Below, one piece after another: positions 22,934-33,600 of a stretch of DNA of 64,000 bases. A program made the position numbers and the translations under genes. The first letter of the stretch is position 1; each line of letters starts with the position of its first letter. This DNA comes from Ophiura sarsii. Taxonomy: Eukaryota; Echinodermata; Ophiuroidea; Amphilepidida; Ophiuridae. The DNA is taken from contig CM069447.1 in assembly GCA_035610835.1 (NCBI GenBank), positions 76,498,203 through 76,562,202 of the forward strand, written 5' to 3'. A model generated the notes under the pieces. It searched no databases and was not told where the DNA came from. It was given only the letters and a program-made list of their open reading frames with translations.

Positions 22934-24320
22934 GAGGCACCGATACGAAAATGCAAGCATATTATGCATAAGACATGTTTATATATAGTGTGTGAATAAT
23001 AAGGTTTTCATCTGGCCCAACGTTAACTAAAACAAGGTCTTCTGAAAAACTGGGTGGACAAGTGTTTTTAGTGTCAAAAGGATGAGAAGACTTGGAATGG
23101 ATCTGTTGAATTTTGTGGAAGTCGGCAAGAGGATCACTACCGTAGTGTGTTGTTTCTGGAAGGAAATCAGCGAGACGTTATGTGAGCGATATGTGGTGAA
23201 GTTTATGGAGAAAAAAAAATTAAAAGAAAAAATATCATAATTTTTAATTTAATTTAAATTCCAATGTTTATTAATTACGAGAAAAACGTAATTTATGACA
23301 GATTCAAAAATGCAACAAAATAACTTGGATTTCCCGGGGCGTCAGGATAATTATTAATAGTCAATCGTTCTGTAAAAATAAATCACGAACATCACAACAC
23401 GACAGCCGAATCAAAAAAAGAAAATCGTGATAAAATAACATTACATAAAGTGCTCAATCCTACCCCCCAAAAAAGTCTCGTTAATAAAACAAACTATTGC
23501 TATTGTAATTAATTAATATAATGGAACATTAAAAAGTACCAATGTATTATACAAAAAAAAAAGTGGCTCCACGCGGATTTGACCCGGGGTTCTCCGCTTG
23601 ACAGGTAGCGATATCAACCACTACACTACTCATTCTCAGTACTTTCAATGGAGTTACAATGAATATATATCATTCAGACTCTCACTCAATAAACTAAATC
23701 GAAAATTGTACATTTATTTTTTATTATTTAAAGCTACATTGTCAATTAGAACACCATTTTATTTACGGTAATAGACACATTTAATATAATATAAAATAAA
23801 AATATTAATTTCGCACTGAATAACTGAATTTGGAGGTATTTTCGGTTTTATTACGACCACTCTCACTCAATAAACTAAATCGAAACTTTTACATTTATTT
23901 TTTATTATTTAAAGCTATAAAGCTACATTGTCAATTAGAACACCATTTTATTTACGGTAATAGACACATTTAATATAATATAAAGTAAAAATATTAATTT
24001 CGCACTGAATAACTGAATTTGGAGGTATTTTCGGTTTTATTACGACCCAACTGGTCTCTAAGGTGGCCAAGTTAACTTGTCCACCAAAAATTAAAAAAAG
24101 CAAAATGAAAAAAAAACCAATCAGTGTGAATGGTGCTTTAATGTACGCTGTTGACTGTAATGTAGGTCGCGTTGAGACAATGTATTTCGTAAGCAAACTT
24201 GAAAACGATATGCCAAATAATGTTAACATACAAACCAAATGTTAGAGGCCTAGATACGAAAATGCAAGCATATTATGCACAAGCATTTTTGTATTTAGTG
24301 TATGAATAATAAGATTTCCC
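22934..24320. repeat. 1.3-kb segment bracketed by 77-bp direct repeats, with an internal tandem duplication
   Basis: CGATACGAAAATGCAAGCAT plus following sequence at 22934-23010 recurs at 24245-24320. Inside, a 181-189-bp unit beginning ACTCTCACTCAATAAACTAA is tandemly duplicated (23678-23858 and 23859-24047). A tRNA-Asp-like module lies between (23563-23636). The direct repeats are too short and featureless to be LTRs. Confidence 0.6.
23563..23636 (-). repeat. tRNA-Asp-like pseudogene/module
   Basis: Minus strand: AGTGTAGTGGTTGATATCGC, CTACCTGTCAAGCGGAGAAC, CCCGGGTCAAATCC. The anticodon loop reads CTGTCAA (GTC, Asp). A and B boxes are recognisable, but T-arm and acceptor pairing are broken, so it is unlikely to be a functional tRNA. 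Confidence 0.5.
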
Positions 24321-24518
24321 GTATTATGTATTATACAATATACAATCCATGTCATTAGTTTAGAGAGGATATTGTTTCCGACTTTGTCCTTTCTTCAATT
24401 TCCGATACAATGTTCCCTATCAATATAATATAATGGTCTTTGCTGGTTGTCAACTGTCACATCACATTGCATTTGGCCTGTAACCCTTTGGAACATGAAA
24501 CCACCATACAACTTGCGA

Positions 24519-24617
24519 CATTTGACGCTCAATTCTCATAGCCCGTGTGAACTGAAGCGATTCTGTAATCGCTTCAGTATTGCGTTCACTAGGGCTATGA
24601 GAATTGAGCGTCAAATG
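24519..24617. repeat. 99-bp hairpin (double inverted repeat)
   Basis: Outer arms CATTTGACGCTCAATTCTCA (24519 onward) and its exact complement ending 24617 are perfect for about 26 bp. An inner stem TGAAGCGATT/AATCGCTTCA closes on a 4-nt loop. Transcribed, it would form a long hairpin. Confidence 0.7.
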
Positions 24618-24801
24618 ATTGCACAGCACCGGCAAGAAGCTGAAATCCTAAAGAACAATTCCCATTTTTTTTAAATGTTAATCGCTTCATTATTTTAATT
24701 TTGAAAACAAAGTTTGGGGATCAGCAACGCATAAGAAATGTGATGCTTGAATAACTCCATACTAAATATATATTTATCAACGACTTTGCCAAAATTGTAA
24801 T

Positions 24802-24866
24802 AGTCTAGTGTAGCATAGTGGCCACGCTCTAGCGCTCACACGCAGGAATCCCGGGTTCAATTCCTC
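24802..24866 (+). repeat. tRNA-Val-like module
   Basis: TAGTGTAGCATAGTGGCCAC is followed by GCGCTCACACGC (CAC anticodon-like) and CCCGGGTTCAATTCC (B box). It lacks a pairing acceptor stem. A T-rich run follows. Likely tRNA pseudogene or SINE head. Confidence 0.45.
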
Positions 24867-24934
24867 AACCAATCATTATTTATTCTCTGTCTGTTTTTCC
24901 CTTTTCTTCTTATTTTTCTCTCTGTGTCTCCAAT

Positions 24935-24970
24935 TTCTCTGTTTTGTTTTGTTTTGTTTTGTTTTGTTAA
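24935..24970. repeat. (GTTTT)n microsatellite
   Basis: Five to six consecutive GTTTT units. Confidence 0.85.
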
Positions 24971-25123
24971 CGTTTTCGTTTTGTTATTTTTTTAATATTT
25001 TTTATTTATTTTTCTTGGGGAGGGGCTTTGTTATTTATAAGACCTATTATTGTGTTATCATTTTAAAAAAAAAATCATGTGAACCTATCCATATATTTGA
25101 ATGCGCATGACAAGAAATTGCTG

Positions 25124-25220
25124 TGTACCGGTTAGCTCAGTTGGTAGGGCAGCGGATTTACAATGAACACTCATATTGATATAGATACCATTGAATCGTA
25201 AGTTCGATCTCAGTAGTACC
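25124..25220 (+). repeat. tRNA-like module with ~20-nt extra sequence
   Basis: GGTTAGCTCAGTTGGTAGGG is a consensus A box and D-arm. AAGTTCGATCTC is a B box about 65 nt downstream, about 20 nt further than usual, which could be an intron-sized insertion. Acceptor strands do not pair. Pseudogene or tRNA-derived repeat. Confidence 0.45.
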
Positions 25221-26086
25221 TTTATTTTGTACGTCCCACGGTTTTTACCCATTTTATGATTATATTTACTTATGTTATCCCTTTATATTTATTTCTTCTG
25301 TTTTTTCTTACTTTTTTTGGGGGGGGGGGGTGAATTTGTTTTTTGTTGTTTTTGTTTTTGTTTGTTGGGGGCTTTTTGTGTGTGTGGTTTTTGATTGTTG
25401 TTTTATTATAAGGAGCTACATACGTAGTAGCAATAAAATTATAAGAAACAGAACATGGATTTTAACAATATTCGATACGAAATCGGATACAGTAATTGGA
25501 CAGGTACAATTGCATGTTTTCCTTGTCCTCCTCGTGACAGAAAAACCAAATCCTTTTTGTAATCTAAATTATATTCAATGCTATATGTATTGAATATTGA
25601 TTTAGATAATGTAATGTGAATACTAGCAATAGAAGCCATCCATGAGTCGGTCATATTTGTAGGAACTAAAGTCTGTTCCCAAATTTGAAAAGACTGATAC
25701 TACAGATCAACACGCATGTTGACGGATACTCGTTTAAATAACCCGCCAAATGTATAGGTCATTCTTTGAACAGTAAGACTTGAATCAAATTGATCTGAAC
25801 AACGAATACTACGGGAACAAGAACCTTTTGTTACGGACACGCATGAGTGAAGTGGATTCTATTGAGGTAATTCCTTGATGTCTGACTGTGCAATCGATAG
25901 GGATTTACATAAGTTTCGTAAAAATCGTTGAGTCATGAATGCAACCTTTGAGTTGGGAGGTGGAGGGGAGGGGGGGGGGGGGGGAGAGTGGGGTACTAGG
26001 TTTTTTTTGTTAAATTGTACATTTATCAGACCGCGAATAGCTTTTAATGTTGTTCAAAAAGTATAGATATGCCGAACTAAAATAAC
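25221..26086. other. No gene; T/G-rich low complexity and G-run
   Basis: T/G-rich DNA at 25310-25400 and a G-run at about 25970-25984. Nothing else recognised. Confidence 0.45.
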
Positions 26087-26458
26087 TTAAAGGGGCGTGT
26101 ACATCTCAAGTGTTTGTCCTGGACAAAAGTCACATGACTCCCTATGTATCTGAGTCTCCGTGTTTCCAAGTAATAATACCCATGGTGCAATAGATTTGCC
26201 GCGAATTTTAATCGATCAAACGTAATGGTGAAATTTATTTACGAACGAAATGTCTAGAATCGTTTCAAAAAATAGTGTTATGCATTATAATGAAATCAGA
26301 ATTACAATCTCCTTCAGCATATAATCAACTTTTGGGCGATAACCCATATTAAAAATGCGCACCAATCGAAATATAAAGCATTTTAGCCTCCGATTTAGGA
26401 GATATTTGTATTTTGAACCCTATGTAATGTTTTTTTTCTTCAAAACGTTTATGTATAG

Positions 26459-26532
26459 CCTTTATTAGCTCAAACGTCAAAGCGCCGGCTTCACAATCAT
26501 GAGGTCAGTGGTTCGAATCCTGCGGATGGGGA
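26459..26532 (+). repeat. tRNA-like module in the left arm of the TTAA element
   Basis: TTATTAGCTCAAACGTCAAA, CCGGCTTCACAATC (CAC-like anticodon position), GTGGTTCGAATCCTGC. The T-loop is canonical; the anticodon and acceptor stems do not pair. Homologous in position and flank to the module at 28028-28099. Confidence 0.55.
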
Positions 26533-28027
26533 TGGTTTTCTTTTCTGTTTTGTTATTACACTGTTTGTTTTTATAAATTGACAGGATTGCTTATCGTTCG
26601 CTATATTTATTGAATGTTGAATGATACTTCTTTTGCAATTTCTGCGATAAAGAATGTCCTGTAAATATAATTGTGTTTACTACTCCTAGGCCTACATTGA
26701 ATGGCCCCTAGCTAGTCTATGAACATGATCTGCAAAGGCCAATTGTTATGTAAATAAGAAGCCAGTCGGCTCATGTCCTTGAATCGATTTTCCTATTTCC
26801 TACACCACCGAAACATTATTTCAATAATAATAATAATAATTTCGAAATTTGCTCTGAACTTGAATATATTGGGCCAATTTAAATAAACCTAACCTGAGAT
26901 ATTGTACTAAACACTTCAATCCATTTAGTGATATGCTCAGATTTTGCATCCTTTGAGTGCCTACTGTGAGGAAAAGACTGAGAATTTAAATATGGGTATT
27001 TAAGAAATGGAAAAGCTTGCTTAATTTCTAAATCCATCAATATTTGTCAATCAAATTGGGTATACATGTTATATATCTATTACCGATCACTCTTATGATG
27101 GGAAAAAAATTGTCGGACATTGCTCATTTGCATATTAATGACTTGAATAGATAATTAGCTAATTTGCATATTTAATGAGCTTATGAAACTAAATTATAGT
27201 TTAAAAGATTGGGTATCGTACAGTTAGCCATAATACCAAGTTTGATTGCAATACACCATTCACATCTGGATTTATAACATTTACGCATATTAATTAGCTG
27301 GACTTAGTCACTTTTTTGATTGCGGTCAGTAAAACTGGTCAAAATGACCAATTTCACTAGCTTATTTTAGCTTAATGCAATATAATTTTACCATATTTTT
27401 TAATTTAACATGGTATATAGATATTCAATTGTTAAAGAAATATGTGTAAATGGTGTTTTGAATGTTACATTATTAACAAATTGAGCTCTCTAAATCCTGA
27501 TAAATCATATTTGTGGGCATTGTTACTGTTTTTGGCAGGTTTTCGGCCATTTTCCGAGTATCTCAAAACACCGTACCACAAGAATGCATTGACCGATTGT
27601 CATAATTCTTTTTGGAAAATAAATCTTTCATTGCAATCTTTCATTTGAATCCAATTTTGTACATGTCTAAATCATTTGAATGTTATGTGTGCTATGCCTA
27701 ATAATAATACAGGCACATTGATTTGTATTACATAACGGCTGGCATTTACTTTACAAGTTTAGCTCAATCGATAATAACACACAACGAGTTTCTATTGTAT
27801 TGGCCTGTTGCATAGGAGTAGGACAGTTCGGTGGTATACCGCGGTTCATTCACATTTCATGATGCCATGCACACTAAACAGTCAGTGGAAAATTAAAATT
27901 AAATCGTAAATAATTCCACATTCCAAAATAAACTATAATTGAACAATAATGAATAATTATACGAAATGATAAACAATATCGAAAACTAATAAAAAAATGT
28001 ATATAAACGATTAAAATAAAATTTCAA

Positions 28028-28099
28028 GACGTGATAGGATTCGAACCCACGACCTCCGGTTTACTAGTACAATGCTCTACCGCTGAGCCAACTATGCGC
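28028..28099 (-). repeat. tRNA-Thr-like module in the right arm of the TTAA element
   Basis: Minus strand: GTTGGCTCAGCGGTAGAGC (perfect D-arm), GTACTAGTAAACC (AGT-like anticodon), GTGGGTTCGAATCCTAT (paired T-arm). The anticodon stem has two mismatches and the acceptor does not pair. It looks tRNA-derived but non-functional as a tRNA. Confidence 0.55.
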
Positions 28100-28571
28100 T
28101 ATGTGAACGCAATAACAAACAAAGTAATATGGTTCAACATACCACTCTTCTCTAAATTAGATGTTTAAAATGCTTTATATTTCTTAATCTTTGTAGTTTT
28201 AAGATAGGTTCTCGCTCAAAAGTTGATTATTTACTGTTAAAGAAAGTAATTCTAGATATATTATATTTCGTTTGTACAGCATTTTGTCGATTTATGTGCA
28301 CATCTTTTACGACTTAGTATTGCATCATGGGCTTTTTGCCGGGCACGCGAGGACTTGGGAGCGAAGCGAGTCATGTGATTTTTGTCCAGGACAAACACTT
28401 GAGATGTACACGCCCCTTTAAGAATCGGTTCACAAAGTACGGGATTTGTTATTCGTTAAATCTAATAAATCATAGACTCATTTTATAGACGTGTTGAAAA
28501 ACCCGTGTGTATTTAGGGAATAGTTGAATGAGAACTATATTTGGGTATAAAGCGCTGAGGATTTCAGGAAA

Positions 28572-28643
28572 ATCGAAATAGCTCAGTTGGTAAAGATTAG
28601 GACTCTCAATCAGCAGGCCGTACGTTCGAATCTTTGTGGCGGT
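28572..28643 (+). repeat. tRNA-like module
   Basis: AAATAGCTCAGTTGGTAAAG, GACTCTCAATC, CGTACGTTCGAATCTTTG. D-arm and T-loop are recognisable; acceptor pairing is absent. It lies about 150 bp outside the TTAA element. Confidence 0.45.
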
Positions 28644-29952
28644 TTATATTCCTTGTGCTCTATACTTAGAGCGGTCGAGTCTGGGTAGAGGTCGGTTAGG
28701 GTTTTAAGTATGCCGAAATATAATATTTATTATTGTTCTCTCATTATACGTCCGTTCGGGGTTTTCATTTATATTGACATAATTTTAACGTTATTTATTT
28801 ATTTTGTATTTACTTTCTTAATTGTTGATGTTCATTTATTTTTTATCAATCAATTAATTATAAATATGCCTTAATATACTATTTTATTGATATAATTATT
28901 AATCTATATATTATTTATTTACATTAATTACTTAATTTCTTCATATTTATTATTTATTTATTATTTATTAGGTCACGTTCAGAGTGTATGCAACATTCTT
29001 AAATAGTCTAAAAACGCAGAAAAATGACACTATTTAGGGGAGTAAGATTCATAATGCTACTTGATTACACACATTGTGCCTATACCAGAAAACAATAACA
29101 CGTTGTATGTTTAATGGCTCCCATATTGTTTTAGTATTCAATGATAACATTATCCATGCTTGTACCAGGGAGGTGTCATTGACACCTCCCTGCTTGTACT
29201 GCTATCCACGGCTGAACAATAGTCTTTAAAGGCCACTTCAAGGAGGATTATTCTTATGACGTTAACGAGTGGATTACAATAAGCATAGCAATGAATAGGC
29301 GGCTACAAACATATCTCGTTTGAGTCGGGGTTTGAGGAGTGTCGCGATTAGCCTCTATCACATGCCATGATAAAACCTGGCACTTGTACTAGAAACCCAG
29401 TAGGTGTACAATCTGGCAAATGGGTCGCTCTTTACGTCACAACGGGGGTCGGGTGAACACTAGTCAGCTTAATAACACAACCTTTCATCTGTCTGCTTCA
29501 CTAATTGAGCTATCGAGAGTACTACAATAGTTCTATTGTTAACGCAAGATAAGTAGGGAGGCTCTAGTTAATCACCGATCTTTTTCCGATGCTTTTAACA
29601 ATAGAACGAAATACCGTTGGAATACCGTTGTAAAATCGGTAGAAAAATGCTTTAAAATCACTGAGAGTTTGGATATGGCCCCTAAGATATTTAACAAACT
29701 ATTTACGAGAAATGCGTTGAAATTTTGACTTTGATTTGACGTCGGAACCGCTGCTCCGATTTTGTGAAATAAAAAGTAATACAAAGTAAAACATAAGCTG
29801 CTATAAGCATAACATCTTAATCCTAACACTCCTGAATGCTAAACAATGCCAATCCTAAGTCCCTCTCCAAGCGCCTGTGCCGATGATTTTCGATGACGTA
29901 GTCAACCAAGCCTATATATTGAGCGCAGTATACTGAGCGAACGAGTAGCTAA
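28644..29952. other. AT-rich low-complexity DNA, no gene
   Basis: ATTTATTT-rich tract at 28780-28975. GAGGTGTCATTGACACCTC (29169-29187) is a short perfect inverted repeat, and GACACCTCCCTG also occurs at about 18231. The 85-codon minus frame near 29572-29829 has no recognisable content. Confidence 0.45.
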
Positions 29953-30024
29953 GGGCCGTGGCTTAGTGGGTGGGACATAGGACTAGAGCCTGGAGGGTCC
30001 CGGATCGAATCCCGGCAGGTTCCG
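29953..30024 (+). repeat. tRNA-like module
   Basis: GGCCGTGGCTTAGTGGGTGG, GACTAGAGCCTGGAG, CCCGGATCGAATCCCGGCAG. A and B boxes are good and the T-stem pairs. The acceptor stem does not. tRNA-derived repeat or pseudogene. Confidence 0.5.
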
Positions 30025-30124
30025 GTTTAGTTGGTGTTTTTTCCTCGAAAAGTGTGATCCCGGTCAAAAACCCTAAACCGGAGTTAAGGTTAAAATCCCC
30101 TTTTTAGTCACTGCATGGAAGTAC

Positions 30125-30660
30125 ATTGCGCATAATAACCTTCTCTAAGTTGTTACCCCTGCGTCTCGTCGTGCCGAGATGTGACCAAAGTAGCTCAGCA
30201 TATGGGTGTTCACAGAGTGAAGAAGTCGTTTAGACTATCTACAACCTTAATAATCTACCATCTTAAGAAATAATAGTACAAGCAAAGCATGAACATGATG
30301 AAGATGCATAGAAGGAACACACATGTTAGAAACAGGGTGGGAATAATAGGGATTGAATAACAATAGAAAGGAAGATTGCATCCGTGCTACGTCCATGATA
30401 TAGCAAAAGGCTAAAATTAAAATACTAATGAAAATGAACAACAACTCAATTCAACGCTATCCTATAATCGATCCCATCACATTAAATCATCAACAGTTTA
30501 TTGGTATCTATGATCAATGATGCGTCTTATGGTCGTAGCAATTTCCGATTAGATGTCTAATTTCGCTGAACGCTGTTTCTAGAGAGCTCTCGCCGCTTTT
30601 TAGCTGGCTAATCTCTCTACATTATCCTACTTTTTAAGGATAATTTGAATGATTATCCGT
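30125..30660 (-). repeat. ~530-bp dispersed repeat abutting the ankyrin array
   Basis: This block is the inverted copy of 43487-44020, with identity that looks above 90 percent over about 500 bp. A third partial copy lies at 47060-47150. Its edge (GATAATTTGAATGATTATCCGT) stops exactly where the first truncated ankyrin exon begins, so the repeat cut into the gene or was joined to it. No ORF is conserved between the copies. Confidence 0.75.
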
Positions 30661-33600
30661 CAAATGTTAACAAAGCAGACAAAGTAAGTAAATGATAACA
30701 AAACCACCTAAACTATGACTATTTTAATTTGAAATACCCAAAAATATTTTGTTTTTTAGAGATACATAATTTTACAACAACTCCCTTGTGTGTATCTGTT
30801 ACATTCCAGGATGGGCATACTCCTCTGTGGAAAGCGTCTCGTAATGGTCATACTGAAGTGTGCAAAGTACTGATTACTGATGGAAATGCAAATGTTAACA
30901 AAGCAGACAAAGTAAGTAAATGATAACAAAACCACCTAAACTATGACTATTTTAATTTGAAATACCCAAAAATATTTTGTTTTTTAGAGATACATAATTT
31001 TACAACAACTCCCTTATGTGTATCTGTTACATTCCAGTTTGGGCAAACTCCTCTCTGGGCAGCATCTAGTAATGGTCATACTGAAGTGTGCAAAGTACTG
31101 ATTACTGATGGCAATGCAGATGTCAACATAGCTTTCAAAGTAAGTAAATGAAAACAAAACCACATAAAATATTTCTATTTAAATTTGAAATAACCAAACC
31201 TATTTTGTTTTTTAGAGATACATAATTTTACAACAACTCCCTTGTGTGTATCTGTTACATTCCAGTTTGGGCATACTCCTCTGTGGGCAGCGTCTAGTAA
31301 TGGTCATACTGAAGTGTGCAAAGTACTGATTACTGATGGAAATGCAAATGTTAACAAAGCAGACGACAGAGTAAGTAAATGATAACAAAACCACCTAAAC
31401 TATGACTATTTTAATTTGAAATACCCAAAAATATTTTGTTTTTTAGAGATACATAATTTTACAACAACTCCCTTGTGTGTATCTGTTACATTCCAGGATG
31501 GGCATACTCCTCTGTGGGCAGCGTCTAGTAATGGTCATACTGAAGTGTGCAAAGTACTGATTACTGATGGCAATGCAGATGTTAACGAAGCAAACAAAGT
31601 AGGTAAATGATAACATAACCACCTAAAATAAGACTATTTTAATTTGAAATAACCAAACCTATTTTGTTTTTCAGAGATAAATAATTGTACAACAACTACC
31701 TTGTCTGTCTGTTACATTCCAGGCTGGGGATACTCCTCTCTGGGCAGCATCTAGTAATGGTCATACTGAAGTGTGCAAAGTACTGATTACTGATGGAAAT
31801 GCAAATGTTAACAAAGCAGACAAAGTAAGTAAATGATAACAAAACCACCTAAACTATGACTATTTTAATTTGAAATACCCAAAAATATTTTGTTTTTTAG
31901 AGATACATAATTTTACAACAACTCCCTTGTGTGTATCTGTTACATTCCAGTTTGGGCAAACTCCTCTCTGGGCAGCATCTAGTAATGGTCATACTGAAGT
32001 GTGCAAAGTACTGATTACTGATGGCAATGCAGATGTTAACGAAGCAGAAGACATAGTAAGTAAATGATAACAAAACCACCTAAACTATGACTATTTTAAT
32101 TTGAAATACCCAAAAATATTTTGTTTTTTAGAGATACATAATTTTACAACAACTCCCTTGTGTGTATCTGTTACATTCCAGGATGGGCATACTCCTCTGT
32201 GGAATGCGTCTCGTAATGGTCATACTGAAGTGTGCAAAGTACTGATTACTGATGGAAATGCAAATGTTAACAAAGCAGACAAAGTAAGTAAATGATAACA
32301 AAACCACCTAAACTATGACTATTTTAATTTGAAATACCCAAAAATATTTTGTTTTTTAGAGATACATAATTTTACAACAACTCCCTTGTGTGTATCTGTT
32401 ACATTCCAGTTTGGGCAAAGTCCTCTCTGGGCAGCATCTAGTAATGGTCATACTGAAGTGTGCAAAGTATTGATTACTGATGGCAATGCAGATGTCAACA
32501 TAGCTTTCAAAGTAAGTAAATGAAAACAAAACCACATAAAATATTTCTATTTAAATTTGAAATAACCAAACCTATTTTGTTTTTTAGAGATACATAATTT
32601 TACAACAACTCCCTTGTGTGTATCTGTTACATTCCAGTTTGGGCATACTCCTCTGTGGGCAGCGTCTAGTAATGGTCATACTGAAGTGTGCAAAGTACTG
32701 ATTACTGATGGAAATGCAAATGTTAACAAAGCAGACGACAGAGTAAGTAAATGATAACAAAACCACCTAAACTATGACTATTTTAATTTGAAATACCCAA
32801 AAATATTTTGTTTTTTAGAGATACATAATTTTACAACAACTCCCTTGTGTGTATCTGTTACATTACAGTATGGGTATACTCCTCTGTGGAAAGCGTCTCG
32901 TAATGGTCATACCGAAGTGTGCAAAGTACTGATTACTGATGGCAATGCAGATGTCAACATAGCAGGCGACTACGTAAGTAAATGATAACAAAACCACATA
33001 AAATATTTCTATTTAAATTTGAAATAACCAAACCTATTTTGTTTTTCAGAGATAAATAATTGTACAACAACTCCCTTGTGTGTATCTGTTACATTACAGG
33101 ATGGGTATACTCCTCTGTGTGAAGCGTCTCGTATTGGTCATACTGAAGTGTGCAAAGTACTGATTACTGATGGCAATGCAGATGTTAACGAAGCAAACAA
33201 AGTAAGTAAATGATAACATAACCACCTAAAATATGACTATTTTAATTTGAAATAACCAAACCTATTTTGTTTTTCAGAGATAAATAATTGTACAACAACT
33301 GTCTTGTGTGTATCTGTTACATTCCAGGCTGGGGAAACTCCTCTGTGGGCAGCGTCTAGTAATGGTCATACTGAAGTGTGCAAAGTACTGACTACTGATG
33401 GAAATGCAAATGTTAACAAAGCAGACGACAGAGTAAGTAAATGATAACAAAACCACCTAAACTATGACTATTTTAATTTGAAATACCCAAAAATATTTTG
33501 TTTTTTAGAGATAAATATTTGTACAACAACTCCCTTGTGTGTATCTGTTACATTACAGTATGGGCATACTCCTCTGTGGGCAGCGTCTAATGATGGTCAT

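Larger units (their letters stand above)
26091..28417. mobile_element. 2.3-kb TTAA-flanked element with ~430-bp inverted arms that include tRNA-like modules
   Basis: TTAA at 26087-26090 and 28418-28421. Termini AGGGGCGTGTACATCTCAAG continue inverted for about 50 bp with one mismatch. The arms stay homologous, with gaps, for about 430 bp: blocks such as ATAATCAACTTTTG and AAATATAAAGCATTTTA occur at 26324-26385 and in complement at 28164-28232. At the inner end of each arm lies a tRNA-like module with an intact GGTTCGAATCCT B box (26459-26532 plus, 28028-28099 minus). The TTAA target suggests piggyBac-type mobilisation. The interior is AT-rich with no transposase, so it is non-autonomous. Confidence 0.8.

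Noticed and set aside
22934..24320. 77-bp direct repeats as LTRs of a small retroelement
   Set aside because: Too short, no TG..CA ends, no primer-binding site or polypurine tract seen, no coding sequence.
23563..30024. tRNA-like modules as functional tRNA genes
   Set aside because: Acceptor stems, and in most cases anticodon stems, do not pair. Only A/B-box regions are intact.
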